NCBI GenBank assembly: GCA_014925825.1
Contig: JACGCK010000042.1
Location: 1-64,000, forward strand
DNA length: 64,000 nucleotides
Direction of reading: 5' to 3'
DNA from: Pholiota molesta
Lineage: Eukaryota > Basidiomycota > Agaricomycetes > Agaricales > Strophariaceae
How positions within the stretch are numbered: position 1 is the stretch's first letter; every line of letters begins with the position of its first letter. Made by a program: the position numbers and the translations under genes. Of the stretch, positions 36,138-45,900 are shown in pieces. The notes beneath the pieces are model-generated. The model was not told the origin of the DNA. It searched no databases and saw nothing but the letters and a program-made list of their open reading frames with translations.

Positions 36138-37570
36138 ATGGTTCAAGTGACAATCGCAGCCGCGTCCAAAATACCCTCTGCGCGCGGTGGTTTCCCTCTA
36201 ACCATCGACGTAGCCTCCGACGCTACGGTCGGGAATGTTCGCGCTGCTATCGTGGCGAAGTTCCCCAAGGTATGTTGACACAGCGATGCGTCTCACATTC
36301 TCTATTCCAGCTACGTGGTCGTGTGTAATGAGGCTGAAACGTTATCTATTCTGTGGGCGTAGTTCACGCCTTCAAGACAGCGTATCAGCGTCAAAGGGGA
36401 CAAGAAACCCCTCCTCGACGAAACAAAAGTCAGTGATGTCTTTGGCGAAAAGAAGGACTGGGAACTGCAAGTGAAGGACCTGGGCCCGCAAGTGAGCTGG
36501 AGGACTGTGTTCCTGGTGGAATACGTGAGTAGCCGGTTGTATATTATGTTTGGAAGGTCTGAGACGTTCTTTTTAGTTTGGACCTCTCGTTATCCACCCA
36601 CTTTTCTATTACTTCCCCAAGCTATGGTATGGACAGGACGTGCAACACAGTGCGTTGCAAAAGTGCGTTCGAATCCCTATCTTTCTCCTATGAAACTGAC
36701 CTTGGTGCAGATACGTTTTCGCGTTTGTCATACTTCATTTCATAAAACGAGAGTTGGAAACTGTATTGTGAGCTACCAATCTGGAACACGCCATTCAGAA
36801 TTCTAATTCCTCTATCTCCAGTGTTCATCGCTTCTCTAATGCAACCATGCCCTGGTTCAACATCGTTAAAAAGTATGTGTTGACCCGACGCGTCATTCCA
36901 TCCCTCTATGCTAAAAATATCTCTAGCTCGGCCCATTACCACCTCCTTAGCGGTATGTTATTGCAAAATGCTCTTTCCGTCGCCTCTTTCTCAATGAATC
37001 ATGATTATAGGTGTTCTGCTTGCCGCTGACGTTTACCGCCCGAAGTATTCGGCAACGTCGCCATACATCGTTGGCACCATTCGCAATAACGAAAAATTCC
37101 TCTGGATCTGCGCTGGAATCTGGGCGGTACGCTTCTTCTTTTCATTTGAATGTTCCCGGCGAATGTGAGTGCTAACGCACCAACGAAACATAGTTTGCCG
37201 AGCTCTCCAATCTACACACGCATTTGACAGTGCGCGCTCTGCGACCCGCAGGCAGCCGCAAGCGCGGTGTTCCTTACGGATATGGATTCAACCTCGTCTC
37301 CTTCCCCAACTATTTCTTTGAGACGATAGCATGGACAACTATTTGCGTCATGACTGGAAGCATTGGTGGTACGTCCGCATTCTCTACTCATCTTGCGCAA
37401 TTAATGGTGACTTTTATCTTCTTCTTTTTCTTTTCTTAGCGGTGATCTTCACTGTTGTTGCCGCCGCTCAAATGGCTATCTGGGCTATAAAGAAGCACCA
37501 GAACTATAAGAAAGAATTTGGAAAGGAGTATCCTAGAAATAGGAAGGCTATGATTCCTTTCATTCTTTAA
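36138..37570 (+). CDS. TSC13: very-long-chain enoyl-CoA reductase (Tsc13/TECR family)
   Basis: ER membrane enzyme that performs the last step of the fatty-acid elongation cycle, NADPH-dependent reduction of trans-2-enoyl-CoA, feeding sphingolipid and sterol-ester synthesis. About 310 aa over eight small exons. MVQVTIAAASKIP begins a ubiquitin-like N-terminal domain. Next come WRTVFLVEYFGPLVIHPLFY, the helix YVFAFVILHFIKRELET, VHRFSNATMPWFNIVKN, AELSNLHTHLTVRALRP (conserved N-x-H region), and the steroid 5-alpha-reductase C-terminal core YGYGFNLVSFPNYFFE. The end KKHQNYKKEFGKEYPRNRK then AMIPFIL is the family's characteristic terminus. Complete and intact. It is transcribed away from the F-box gene B, with about 570 bp between them. 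Confidence 0.92.
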
Positions 37571-38090
37571 AATGATTTTAGGGTGCCAATACTATTTCGC
37601 TCGATTCTTTGGTTTAAGAGTAAATCATTCTGGCCTCTTTCTCTTTGAAATCTCGTCTCTTGAATCTCTGGCCAGTTCAGGGCTCCAAACGCCGTCCACA
37701 TAAGGCTTTCGAGATGAAGCTCAGAGCTGAACTCGATTTCAGAGTATTCAGTGTAAGTATCTGCCATATCTGTGCGTTGACATACTCTCTTGCGGTGTGT
37801 CATTCAAATCGACCATGACTATATCCTCCTCGAGGCTCGAAGGCGAATTTCCGACGACTGAAAAGCCAATGACGTCCGCTGCCATCACATTTCTTGGTCC
37901 TATGATGGATAGCAATCAGTCCACCGGAGCTAGAAGACCAGATCCTTTTCATAGGCGGCTTTCGTCTAGCGCCATTTCCTAATCGACTTACGGCCTCGAT
38001 GGCCTTGTTGTTCCTTTCAGCATGGGTCTGGTGTCTCATGGGCTGCGCCAAGGCTTTTCGTGAGGCGTGCCCAGGAGACAGGGGCGGTGA

Positions 38091-38097
38091 TATAAAG
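38091..38097 (+). promoter_or_regulatory. TATA box of the small secreted protein gene
   Basis: TATAAAG 60 bp before the ATG at 38157, preceded by no other gene on this strand. Confidence 0.5.
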
Positions 38098-38156
38098 TGG
38101 CTGCTCGTTATCATTTGCGTTCGACTCGCCATTCGGATATTTCGTAGCCCACGAAT

Positions 38157-39087
38157 ATGATAGCTCTCACAGTAATAGCAGCTCTCCTGCCTTTGCTGTC
38201 CGGCCTCGCTGAGGCTAGCCCAGTTGTGGATGGCGAACAGCAGTTGAGCGCGCGACAGGCGGTGGACAACATCGTTTATGTTACGGATGCAACTTCGTTT
38301 TGGTACGCAATTAATTTCTCCTCGCCCAACATACCTACCCAACAACATCAACTGACCTCAATACTATGTTTAGTATGATCATGCCTCGGTGAGCAACCTT
38401 ATACCGAATTCAAATTCAGCTTCATTTTCGATCTAACAGCGGTTCTCAGCGATCCACATACCAATATCGGCGACAGCGAGCACCCAGGCGGGATGAAGAC
38501 CTACTGCTCGCCTGCCGGGCGCTACTCCCCGCAGCAAGGCCAGCTGCCGCCCGACTTCTGGAGCAACGTCGCGTTCACCAGCGGGACGAGCGCCCGCGGC
38601 GCGCGTTTCGCGCAGCGTCAGTGGACCCTCCTGCCGGCCTCGTGTTCTTTTTTGATTGAGCAGTCATGTTAACGCTTCAATTGATATCTGTAGTGACCGG
38701 GTGTATACGCCCCGAGAAGCTGAGCAGGCTGAACGCGGATGACTCGGGCGGCCAGTACGATTCAAGCGGCGGGGCGGGTGGTCAAGGAAACCCACAGGGC
38801 AGCGTGTGTTTGGGGTGAGCGGATGTTCTTGTTTTCAATTTGTCCTTGGTCATGGACGCTGATGTGACTTTTCTCCGACATACAGCTATAATCATTACGT
38901 GGAACTTGTCGAGCCTGCAGATCGTCGCGCTTGTATCAAATGCTGTGATAACACCAATGATTGTCCTTTGAACATGGGTGCGAATTGTTCTTTTATTTGT
39001 ACATAGAGAACTCACCCACTTTTTAATATTTTAGATACCTCGGGATGCCCACAGGTCATTCCCGGAAACTATTTCGACTGCAATTAA
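38157..39087 (+). CDS. small cysteine-rich secreted protein
   Basis: Six exons: 38157-about 38302, a 15-nt exon near 38375-38389 (MIMP), about 38450-38618, about 38693-38816, about 38885-38977 and about 39035-39087. It has a clear signal peptide (MIALTVIAALLPLLSGLAEA). The mature part is about 170 aa with Cys-rich motifs (CIKCCDNTNDCPLNM) and a short C-terminus PGNYFDCN. It resembles an uncharacterised family of secreted proteins common in Agaricomycetes whose members share a GxxTYCSPAGRYSPQQG-like block. Function unknown. Secretion and disulphides suggest an extracellular or wall role, possibly during host or substrate colonisation. No membrane helix or GPI signal. Confidence 0.8.
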
Positions 39088-39379
39088 CATTTTACTGTCG
39101 GGCCGTGGACATTTTCGCAAAGTTTCATGATTTCTGTTACGACTTGGACTTGGAGGACATTTTGCTTTCGGACTCTCATCTACTCGACGCTGAATTGTAT
39201 TAGCGCACCTTTCGAAACTGGACACTTGTCTATCTTTACGCATTTCAGGAACTTGTATCATCGCATTCATAGTAATACAGATAATACATCAGGACAATCA
39301 CCAAACCCCAAATGAATAACTTTACAAAAACAACCTTCTTGACAACTAGGAAAGGAAGAGAAAACAAACATCAATCAGA

Positions 39380-40297
39380 TCATAGGGCATATCCATCTGG
39401 TATCCATTGGTCCATCTCAAGCGCACGCATATCCTCCTCCCACTCAGACTTCCAACCAAAGCTGCTCTTCTCGCCCACTCGCTTCCAAGTCAATGAATCC
39501 CCATAATGGTTTTGGTACCCCGCCACAGCAGAAGCGGCCAGTTCTCCGGACAACCGCGCTATCGACTGCGTCAAGGTCGCAAAACTAAACAACTCGCTCA
39601 AGGGAGTGACACCCGACCTAGGCAATATGTGCGGCGCAGAGCGAAGCGCTTTTCTCAAGGGCATCATCGCCATGTTCGAGGAGAACGCCTCCTCTGGGAC
39701 GGTGTTTTTCTCGCACATACGGGTTGGAGACCGAAGGGCGTCGCGTTGGAGCGATGGGGGTGGTGGAGGGGGCGTGGAACCGGGAAGCCAGTCGTCTACC
39801 AAGCGATACACGAGACATTGGGATGCGTCTTCGATGCTATCGTCCGATGGCCAATCCTCCTGGATGGACGGGGATTCCCAAAACGGTGCTACTGGATTAC
39901 AATCCTCGCAAGAACCGGTAGTTGGAACAGCTGGCTTTTTTCTCTCTGTTAGTAGGGGTGCAGACAGCTGTCCTGGAGGCGTTGAATCCAATGTCGTGAG
40001 TGCAGTTCTTCCTGAGTGGCTCAAGGAAGCCTCCGAGCAGCGAGAAACCTTGGCCCTGCGGCCTTGAGTTACATGCCGAGACCTCGTCGCTGGCAGCGGT
40101 AGATCATGGGGAGAACTCTGGGATGTCGGAATACTTGAGTCCAAGATCTGCCAGTGACTAACAGAAGGCAGCGTTCCAGAATCTGGCGGATGACCTGTTA
40201 CCGTCCTCGGACTTTGTCCTGCGAAGTCGGCGGTGGTTCGATGGACTACGGTGCACGATGGAGATGACATTGCAGTTGATTGAAGTTTGGGTGGTAG
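39380..40297 (-). CDS. hypothetical protein, Pro/Ser-rich
   Basis: A single uninterrupted frame; the likely start MLPPKLQSTA is at 40297 (upstream in-frame ATG 40369). Roughly 305 aa: an N-terminal Ser/Thr/Pro-rich disordered half with basic patches, then a more ordered C-terminus (KRVGEKSSFGWKSEWEEDM) with the end DQWIPDGYAL. No domain recognised. A long intron-free frame with biased codon use in an intron-rich genome makes it probably real. It converges with the small secreted protein gene. Confidence 0.55.
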   Translation of the reverse strand, partial: LPPKLQSTAMSSPSCTVVHRTTADFAGQSPRTVTGHPPDSGTLPSVSHWQILDSSIPTSQSSPHDLPLPATRSRHVTQGRRAKVSRCSEASLSHSGRTALTTLDSTPPGQLSAPLLTERKKPAVPTTGSCEDCNPVAPFWESPSIQEDWPSDDSIEDASQCLVYRLVDDWLPGSTPPPPPPSLQRDALRSPTRMCEKNTVPEEAFSSNMAMMPLRKALRSAPHILPRSGVTPLSELFSFATLTQSIARLSGELAASAVAGYQNHYGDSLTWKRVGEKSSFGWKSEWEEDMRALEMDQWIPDGYAL

Positions 40298-40837
40298 CAT
40301 GGCCGCAGTAGAAAGCAAAAATTCAGAGCAGCGACAGAAACGACTGTCGCAGAAGAGACGAGCAAGCAAAACTAAAAAAATAAAAACTGTCGCGAGCGAA
40401 AACTGGACAGTGGAAGAGTGGATGTATACATGGCCTGTTTGGAGGGTGGAAATACTTTCGCTCGCAGTGGCTGACCCAAACGAAAGAGTCCAGACACATT
40501 TTAATTCTATTTCAAGCTAGGATTGACCATATAGATCGGCGTCTTTGCTAGAACGTACGCCAGAGCACTAGAGAACAGATCTGACATGTATCAGCGGCAT
40601 TTCAGACAAAGAAAAGCAATCATGAAAATTCATAGGTGAACTCAAGGTGAACTTCGTCGAAGTATCAAACAAACCGAAACTGAATCGAAAAGCAACTTTT
40701 CTCATGCAGGAACTTGAATACATTGACAGGAGAGATCTACTCTACATACTATACTTATAGGAGCGACTCCGAGCGAGATGCTACGACGTCAGACCACGCG
40801 AGAGATATGGAGAGCATGTCATGACGTTCCCAAAATA

Positions 40838-42133
40838 CTATATTCGTCCAAACATCTTCCAAGTCAACGGATAAAGATCCTGACAATAGATCTCTGTGAA
40901 GATTGTGAACTGTATGGAAATCAAGCTTGCCAAAACTGGCATCTTTGGCAAAACACAACGGGCTGCATATCCAGGTTCTCTGTCCCGATTCCAGTACGAC
41001 ACATTATGGTGTATGTGTAACTCTTTGAGATGTTTCCATCCTACACGAGGGTGAAGCACTCTCTCCACCTCTTTCCAGGGACATTTCTTTGTGTCCTTCA
41101 GGTCCTCCGCTTGGATTACGATTTCTATGTTGTCAATGAGGCTGGGCTGATGACATGTTCGTAGAGTGTCGAGCATCCACCAGAATGCATTTTGATCAAT
41201 GCCAGTACTACACCTTTTAGAGATGGTAGCGTAGAGTACTACCGACTTGAGGTGAACAAGACTCTCCAGATTTAAAGAGAATGCTTGATTGGAAAGTACA
41301 GGTTATTGAGACGCCGTACGTATGCGTTGAATAGGACCAAAAGAGGTACTTACTTTCGTTCCCAACCGCATTGGACGACTCGTGAATGGGACACATTTTC
41401 AGCGTCGTCAGCGTTTGATAACAGTTTTGAAAGTGGGCTTGAAAAAGCCTAAGCCGACGCGCTGGACCATGGATTTCCAAATCCTCGAGTTTGGATAGGA
41501 GGGGCGCCGAGTTGGCGAGGAAAAGGTTGTGAAATCCATATTCGGATTGCCTGGGGTCGTGATATTTCAACGTCTTTGGAGTACAATGCCTGTTTGGATA
41601 GGCGCCATTATCGCATGGTGGAAAGACTTCGCATCGGATCTCGAGGGTTGGTATGGAGTGCAGAGACAACAACAGTTCAGCAGGTATTTGGAGGTGTTCC
41701 AATGATATCGCCTGCAGCGAGGTTAAGGAGAATGAAAGTTCAAATGCATATTGAACTTGGACGGGAAGAAGAACCCATCTGGCATGGTGCGACACCTCCA
41801 TTCGCTTCAGATTGGGATACCGACGTGAGAGGACGTAGCACAGACACTCCTCTTCGTTGGACATGACTTTTCCACTCACGAGCGTCCAGCCGTGATCTAG
41901 GATATGTAAATTCTGAATGTAATTAATAATGTCGGGAGAGTCGCTAAGAATGGTCGCGAATTTCTCGAAGGTAGACAACTGTGTATTTTTCGTGGTGATG
42001 TTCATGGTTGTGAAGCAGAGCGGGCGACAGAGCGCTGTCAGGCTCTTGCAGGTCCCGTGTAGGCTAAGCAGAGTAGGCAGCGTATCCAGGAGGTAAGAAT
42101 GGATAATGTCGAATAGGATGTCGTATGGAAGGG
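40838..42133 (-). pseudogene. F-box-like paralogue C, 3' part, cut by transposon insertion
   Basis: The downstream part of the third F-box gene, from LPYDILFDIIHSYLL to a stop at 40838. It has the same intron site as copies A and B (GTAAGT near 41355; the acceptor here is AAG, not CAG). The coding sequence is otherwise open, apart from the gypsy element inserted at 42133/42134. The region beyond the junction, MPCEAMARNTSISICNLV and following, is LTR sequence read as protein and is not part of the gene. This copy is closer to A than to B. With the 5' part at 51094-51300 it would make a normal-length member of the family, so the disruption looks recent. Confidence 0.85.
42129..42133. repeat. 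5-bp target-site duplication AAGGG (left)
   Basis: AAGGG abuts the left LTR start TGTTAGG and is repeated at 51094-51098 just after the right LTR end TAACA. The uninterrupted paralogue A has the corresponding sequence once. Confidence 0.95.
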
Positions 42134-42239
42134 TGTTAGGATCGCGCTGTAGAGGAGAACTCGAGGGGCTTTGGGACGATATGAGAAACGAGGTTGTATT
42201 AACCAGGTTGCAAATAGAGATACTTGTGTTGCGGGCCAT

Positions 42240-42321
42240 TGCTTCGCATGGCAATACGAGTCTTTACACAAATTAAATTAACAGTTTTGTATGTAAAGAC
42301 TTGTATTGCCATGCGAAGCAT
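42240..42321. repeat. near-perfect inverted repeat (hairpin), about 33-bp arms
   Basis: The left arm reads TGCTTCGCATGGCAATAC then GAGTCTTTACACAAA; the right arm is its near-exact reverse complement ending TTGCCATGCGAAGCA, with a loop of about 12 nt. It lies at the left end of the 2.78 kb insertion and contains that element's terminal motif. Confidence 0.9.
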
Positions 42322-42517
42322 AGCTTATTAATACAATTACTAAAATATATAAATATTGCTCGACCTACTAATACAACCTAAAATACATAAATTGTAACTA
42401 TATTATTATTTTATTCAGATTTTACTTTCTGTATATACAATATGCCATATGCTTGCCATCTGAATCTTTAAGCCATTTGGTATCTGATAGAAGATCAATA
42501 GTTTTTTCTTTCTTACA

Positions 42518-42796
42518 TTAAGCCACCAAGTGGAAATGACGCAAAGGGTGCTTGTTATGGATATGACAATCCAATCCTAAATCACCTGGTACCCTAACCC
42601 AACCAAATGATTCATCATTCCACAAAGGATGTTCCTTGTTGACTTTGTACCACAATGAAGAAGAAGATCCTTGGATGTACAAGTCACCAGGATAGCTGAG
42701 ATGCAAAGGAGGATAATGGTTATACACATACAGAATGCGGAAAGAGATTCTGTCAAGCTGCATATGTTTGACCTTGAACCATTTGAATGGTATCAT
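42518..42796 (-). CDS. small hypothetical frame within the TIR element
   Basis: 92 codons starting MIPFKWFKVKHMQLD and ending NKHPLRHFHLVA, rich in aromatic and His residues (YPGDLYIQG, GWVRVPGDLGLDCHIH). No family recognised. It could be a fragment of a transposon-encoded or captured protein. Coding status is unproven. Confidence 0.3.
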   Translation of the reverse strand: MIPFKWFKVKHMQLDRISFRILYVYNHYPPLHLSYPGDLYIQGSSSSLWYKVNKEHPLWNDESFGWVRVPGDLGLDCHIHNKHPLRHFHLVA

Positions 42797-43000
42797 ACTG
42801 GTGGAGAGGAAGGAAGATAATTATCAGCCCATCAGATTGATTAATCAATCCCAAAAGAAGCCTATTACATTAGTAACGTAAATGCACTGCTTACAAACCT
42901 ATGCCATATCACTAAATCAATGATAGGATCATTGAAATCATGTACACACTATATTTAGCATTTCTGCCGAGCACACATGTGTTGGTTGAATGCCCAGAAT

Positions 43001-43940
43001 TAGTGCTTGCAAGTCTGGTCTCAAGACTGAAAAAAGACTGAGACTGGACCGGAACTGAACCGGAAATGACTGGAAAATTGATGGACCGGAAAAGACCAAG
43101 ACCGCAGTCCGGTCCGCGGTCCAACAGGTTTAAAAAACAGATGGACCAATCAAAAACTGGTCTGGACCGGTCCCAACCAGTCTTTGGCCGTGAAAATTTG
43201 TAGGCTAGTAGAACGTTAAAATCGCTTTCAAACGATGCCAAATCATATTTTTAGCTTGAGAATTGACAAAGTTATTAATAGTTTTGTTTGAGTAATTACT
43301 TTGGGCATCTAAAAACGCTTTTAGCCGCAGTGCAAATGTTAATGGGTCGTACCTTTCGCAAACTTAAACATAGATAGAAGACATATAGATCTACAGGATG
43401 CAATTTAAACCTTAATATTTGAAAAACATTTGGTTGAGCTATAGCAATATCAATGTTTTCTACTCTTTTTGACTACTTCAAAGACACATTTGCCTATGCT
43501 TCGTTCAGTATAGACATCGCCCTTTCGAAAATTGGGATACAGTTAAATATTAAAATTACCCTTTTAACAAACATAGAATCATAATATATGGTAAAGAATT
43601 GACTGAGATATCACAAAATGCGCTCAACCACTGCATTAGTTAGTATTTTAATTGTTTCTCACTCAATTCGCCACCGATTTTCATATTCATTGAAGCACTA
43701 CATACTACATAGAGTATTCTACCTAAATATTACCAGTCTGGACTGGTCTCTGACCGGTTGAGACCGGTTTGGACCGTAACCGGTCTTAACCAGTCTTTGA
43801 ACCGATTGAGACTGCAAAAGACCGGTTCAAGTCAGTCCAGTCCGGTTTTTTGCAGTCTTCAAAAACTGAAAGACTGGTCTTGGTCTTGGTCTTGCCAAAG
43901 ATGGGCAAAAGACCAGACTGGACTGGACTTTCAAGCACTA
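43001..43940. mobile_element. hAT-type non-autonomous element (MITE-like, 940 bp)
   Basis: The left end TAGTGCTTGCAAGTC and right end GACTTTCAAGCACTA form a 15-bp terminal inverted repeat with one mismatch. It is flanked by a perfect 8-bp duplication CCCAGAAT (42993-43000 and 43941-43948). An 8-bp duplication with a TAGNG terminus is the hallmark of hAT transposons. The ends contain dense degenerate copies of GGACCGG/GACTGGTC-like motifs (43015-43200 and 43735-43930), as expected for subterminal transposase-binding repeats. The AT-rich centre has no coding frame. Confidence 0.9.
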
Positions 43941-44685
43941 CCCAGAATAAGCCACAGCTTGCTCCCATTTTACTTGTGGTTTGATGTATAGTTGGACGTT
44001 TCTATTGTAAAAAAGCAGAAATGTAGTATTGAATCATACCTTTCTAACTAGCCCAAGATCGTAACTTTCGCCCGAGAATTGACTGAGTAATGATTGAATC
44101 TGATTTGAGACCCTAAAATAGGTATATTTCATGACATGTCTCAGAATAATGACATACAGGCATACCAAAATGCCGTTAGGACACCTTTTCCAACACCCTG
44201 TACGTCATAATGTAAGACAATCAAAGCCTGTAGGCATATTCAGCACCTAGGTCCTACATGTCTTTATTTAAACCCTTTTACTTACTCAAAATGAGTAGGA
44301 CAGATAGAATTAATTATAGTCAGGTCAATTCTTATCCAAATTTACAATTAATTTTTTTGTTAAAAAGGTGTATATAAAGGTACTATAATACTGCAAAATT
44401 ATGAAAGTGCCCTGTTATTATTCATTGAAAAGCGCCCAAAACGGTTTTCAAGTGCCCAAAATGAGGATGAAAAGTGCATTTGCTAATAACTTGGGCAAGA
44501 CACGTCCTAAAATTAAGATCTTGGGCTGGTTAGAAAGTTAAATTTAGACGCTTCAATGCTGTTAAGTTTCATGAGCAAAGACCTTTCCAGACTGGTTCAA
44601 CTTGGTTGTTCTTTGGTCTCTCTAATTTTAAAATAATGATGGACTAAAGTCCGGTCCACATTATGAGTCTCTTTCAGTCTTCAAT

Positions 44686-44832
44686 ATGGCTGCAATTTGC
44701 ATGGGTTATATAATGCAGTTGATCTGATCAAATCAAAGTGGGCTGTGTGTGATGGAGCCTTAGACAAATAGAGGCAATCTATGATGGCTGCAAATTACAA
44801 GGCTTATATAATGCACGTTGATCTGATCAAAT
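44686..44832. repeat. imperfect direct repeat, about 50 bp, spacing 98 bp
   Basis: Both copies contain TATATAATGC followed by GTTGATCTGATCAAATC, the first starting at 44686 and the second at 44784. They lie in the right part of the 2.78 kb TIR element. Confidence 0.75.
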
Positions 44833-45161
44833 CTATTTGAGTAACATATCAATGATGGCAAATATCAGGCTATTTAAAGCACTGTGGAGATAAAAATAAC
44901 ACGTGATGAATTGTGTGATTGATGGCATCAGTGATGGGGATGACAGCGCGTACGTTTTTTTTGCTCGGTGAAAAGAACTCACTTTACTGCGTAAAGACTC
45001 GTAACAAAGGAGTGTAAACTAGCTTATATAGGGTTCTAATTAAAAGGAGAATGATCGAGCGAGATGAGGATGATCGAGCGAGAGATAGATACGTAAAAGG
45101 AAGGCAAATGTCTGTAAGAGGCAGGCGGGCGCTTATGGGCGCTTAGAGGGATATCGTAACA

Positions 45162-45176
45162 TTACCCCCCTTTTAA
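45162..45176 (-). other. gypsy polypurine tract
   Basis: On the minus strand AAAAGGGGGGTAA sits immediately before the 3' LTR start TGTTACG, where plus-strand DNA synthesis would be primed. Confidence 0.8.
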
Positions 45177-45204
45177 GATATCCCGTTGGAGCGTTTATAA
45201 TTGG

Positions 45205-45430
45205 CTAAGACGCTGTTGTTGTTGGGGATTTCGGATTCGTGTTGCCACGAAGTATTTTTGCTGGGCTGGTCTTCCCATTTGACAAGATACATAGTTCCGT
45301 TGCGTAGCGAGCGATGGTCGAGGATGGAATTTGGCGTAGGCGGCGCAATGTTTGATTGCGGTGGGGGATCACTTGGGTTATTTTTGCGTGGAGGCGGCGA
45401 TCGTTCGTGAATATGAGGATGTCGTCCATG
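45205..45430 (-). pseudogene. gypsy pol, 3' remnant: RT after YM plus chromodomain-like end
   Basis: Directly after the copia insertion the frame resumes with MDDILIFTNDRRLHAK, completing YMDD of reverse transcriptase. The RT similarity then stops within about 20 codons. In another frame the sequence reads LRNGTMYLVKWEDQPSKNTS, which looks like the chromodomain found at the C-terminus of chromovirus integrases. The join implies an internal deletion of most of RT, RNase H and integrase. TSD CCATG occupies 45426-45430. Confidence 0.75.
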
Positions 45431-45772
45431 TATTAGAATCGGCTCGTCGCCGTTGCGTAAGATGAGAGCTGGTTGCAGCAGTGCGAGAGAGAAGAAGGGA
45501 ACGCGGACGCTTAAGGAAGCGGCACCGCGGATGAACCCGGGATGATCGAGGGGGCGCGGCGTCTAACGAGACGCGCACACGCGGGTGTCGTCCAAACGGA
45601 TCGACGAACGGGCCTCGTCTGGTGTGGACGAGGGCACATGGCGCCTGGGCTCGGGCGTGCGAGGGAATGAGTGTATGTATTCGAGACCAAGAACTAGATA
45701 CAACATCAGTAAACTAATGCTAACTATTTGTATCTATTTACATACAGTCTGCGAAGTACGTAGATTCTAACA
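45431..45772 (-). repeat. copia-type 3' LTR (342 bp)
   Basis: Direct repeat of 47042-47383, same length and no difference noticed. A fragment of about 60 codons appears as an identical frame in both copies, as expected for repeats. Confidence 0.95.
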
Positions 45773-45781
45773 CTCCCACCC
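45773..45781 (-). other. copia polypurine tract
   Basis: GGGTGGGAG on the minus strand, directly before the 3' LTR. Confidence 0.7.
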
Positions 45782-45900
45782 GTACAAACAGACAATGAAA
45801 AGAAAAAGAAGGGTGGTGGAAAAGAGTGAAATAGAAGTAAAGGTAAAACAAACTAAAGCGAAAGCTCCCACCAAATCTGATAACACCTAGAGTAGCAAAC

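Larger units (their letters stand above)
42224..45005. mobile_element. terminal-inverted-repeat insertion of unknown family inside the gypsy LTR
   Basis: Defined by comparison with the intact LTR. The outer ends carry TACGAGTCTTTAC (about 42254-42266) and its reverse complement GTAAAGACTCGTA (44991-45003). About 30 bp (42224-42253) lies outside the left repeat and forms one arm of a strong hairpin. Any target duplication is very short (AC at most). No transposase frame was recognised; the interior is AT-rich, carries a 92-codon frame and hosts a hAT-type element. Probably a non-autonomous DNA transposon. The family is not assigned. Confidence 0.75.
42134..45161 (-). repeat. gypsy 3' LTR, split by a 2.78 kb insertion
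   Basis: The left piece 42134-42223 is 90 bp and the right piece 45006-45161 is 156 bp. Together they equal the 246 bp of the intact LTR with no base lost, which fixes the limits of the insertion at 42224-45005. Confidence 0.93.

Noticed and set aside
40838..42254. F-box copy C as an intact gene starting MPCEAMARN
   Set aside because: The first about 40 codons are gypsy LTR and TIR-element sequence; the true 5' part lies beyond the insertion at 51094-51300.
42224..45005. Helitron as explanation for the TIR insertion (hairpin, no TSD)
   Set aside because: Ends are not TC...CTRR and the insertion is not between A and T; inverted terminal motifs are present.
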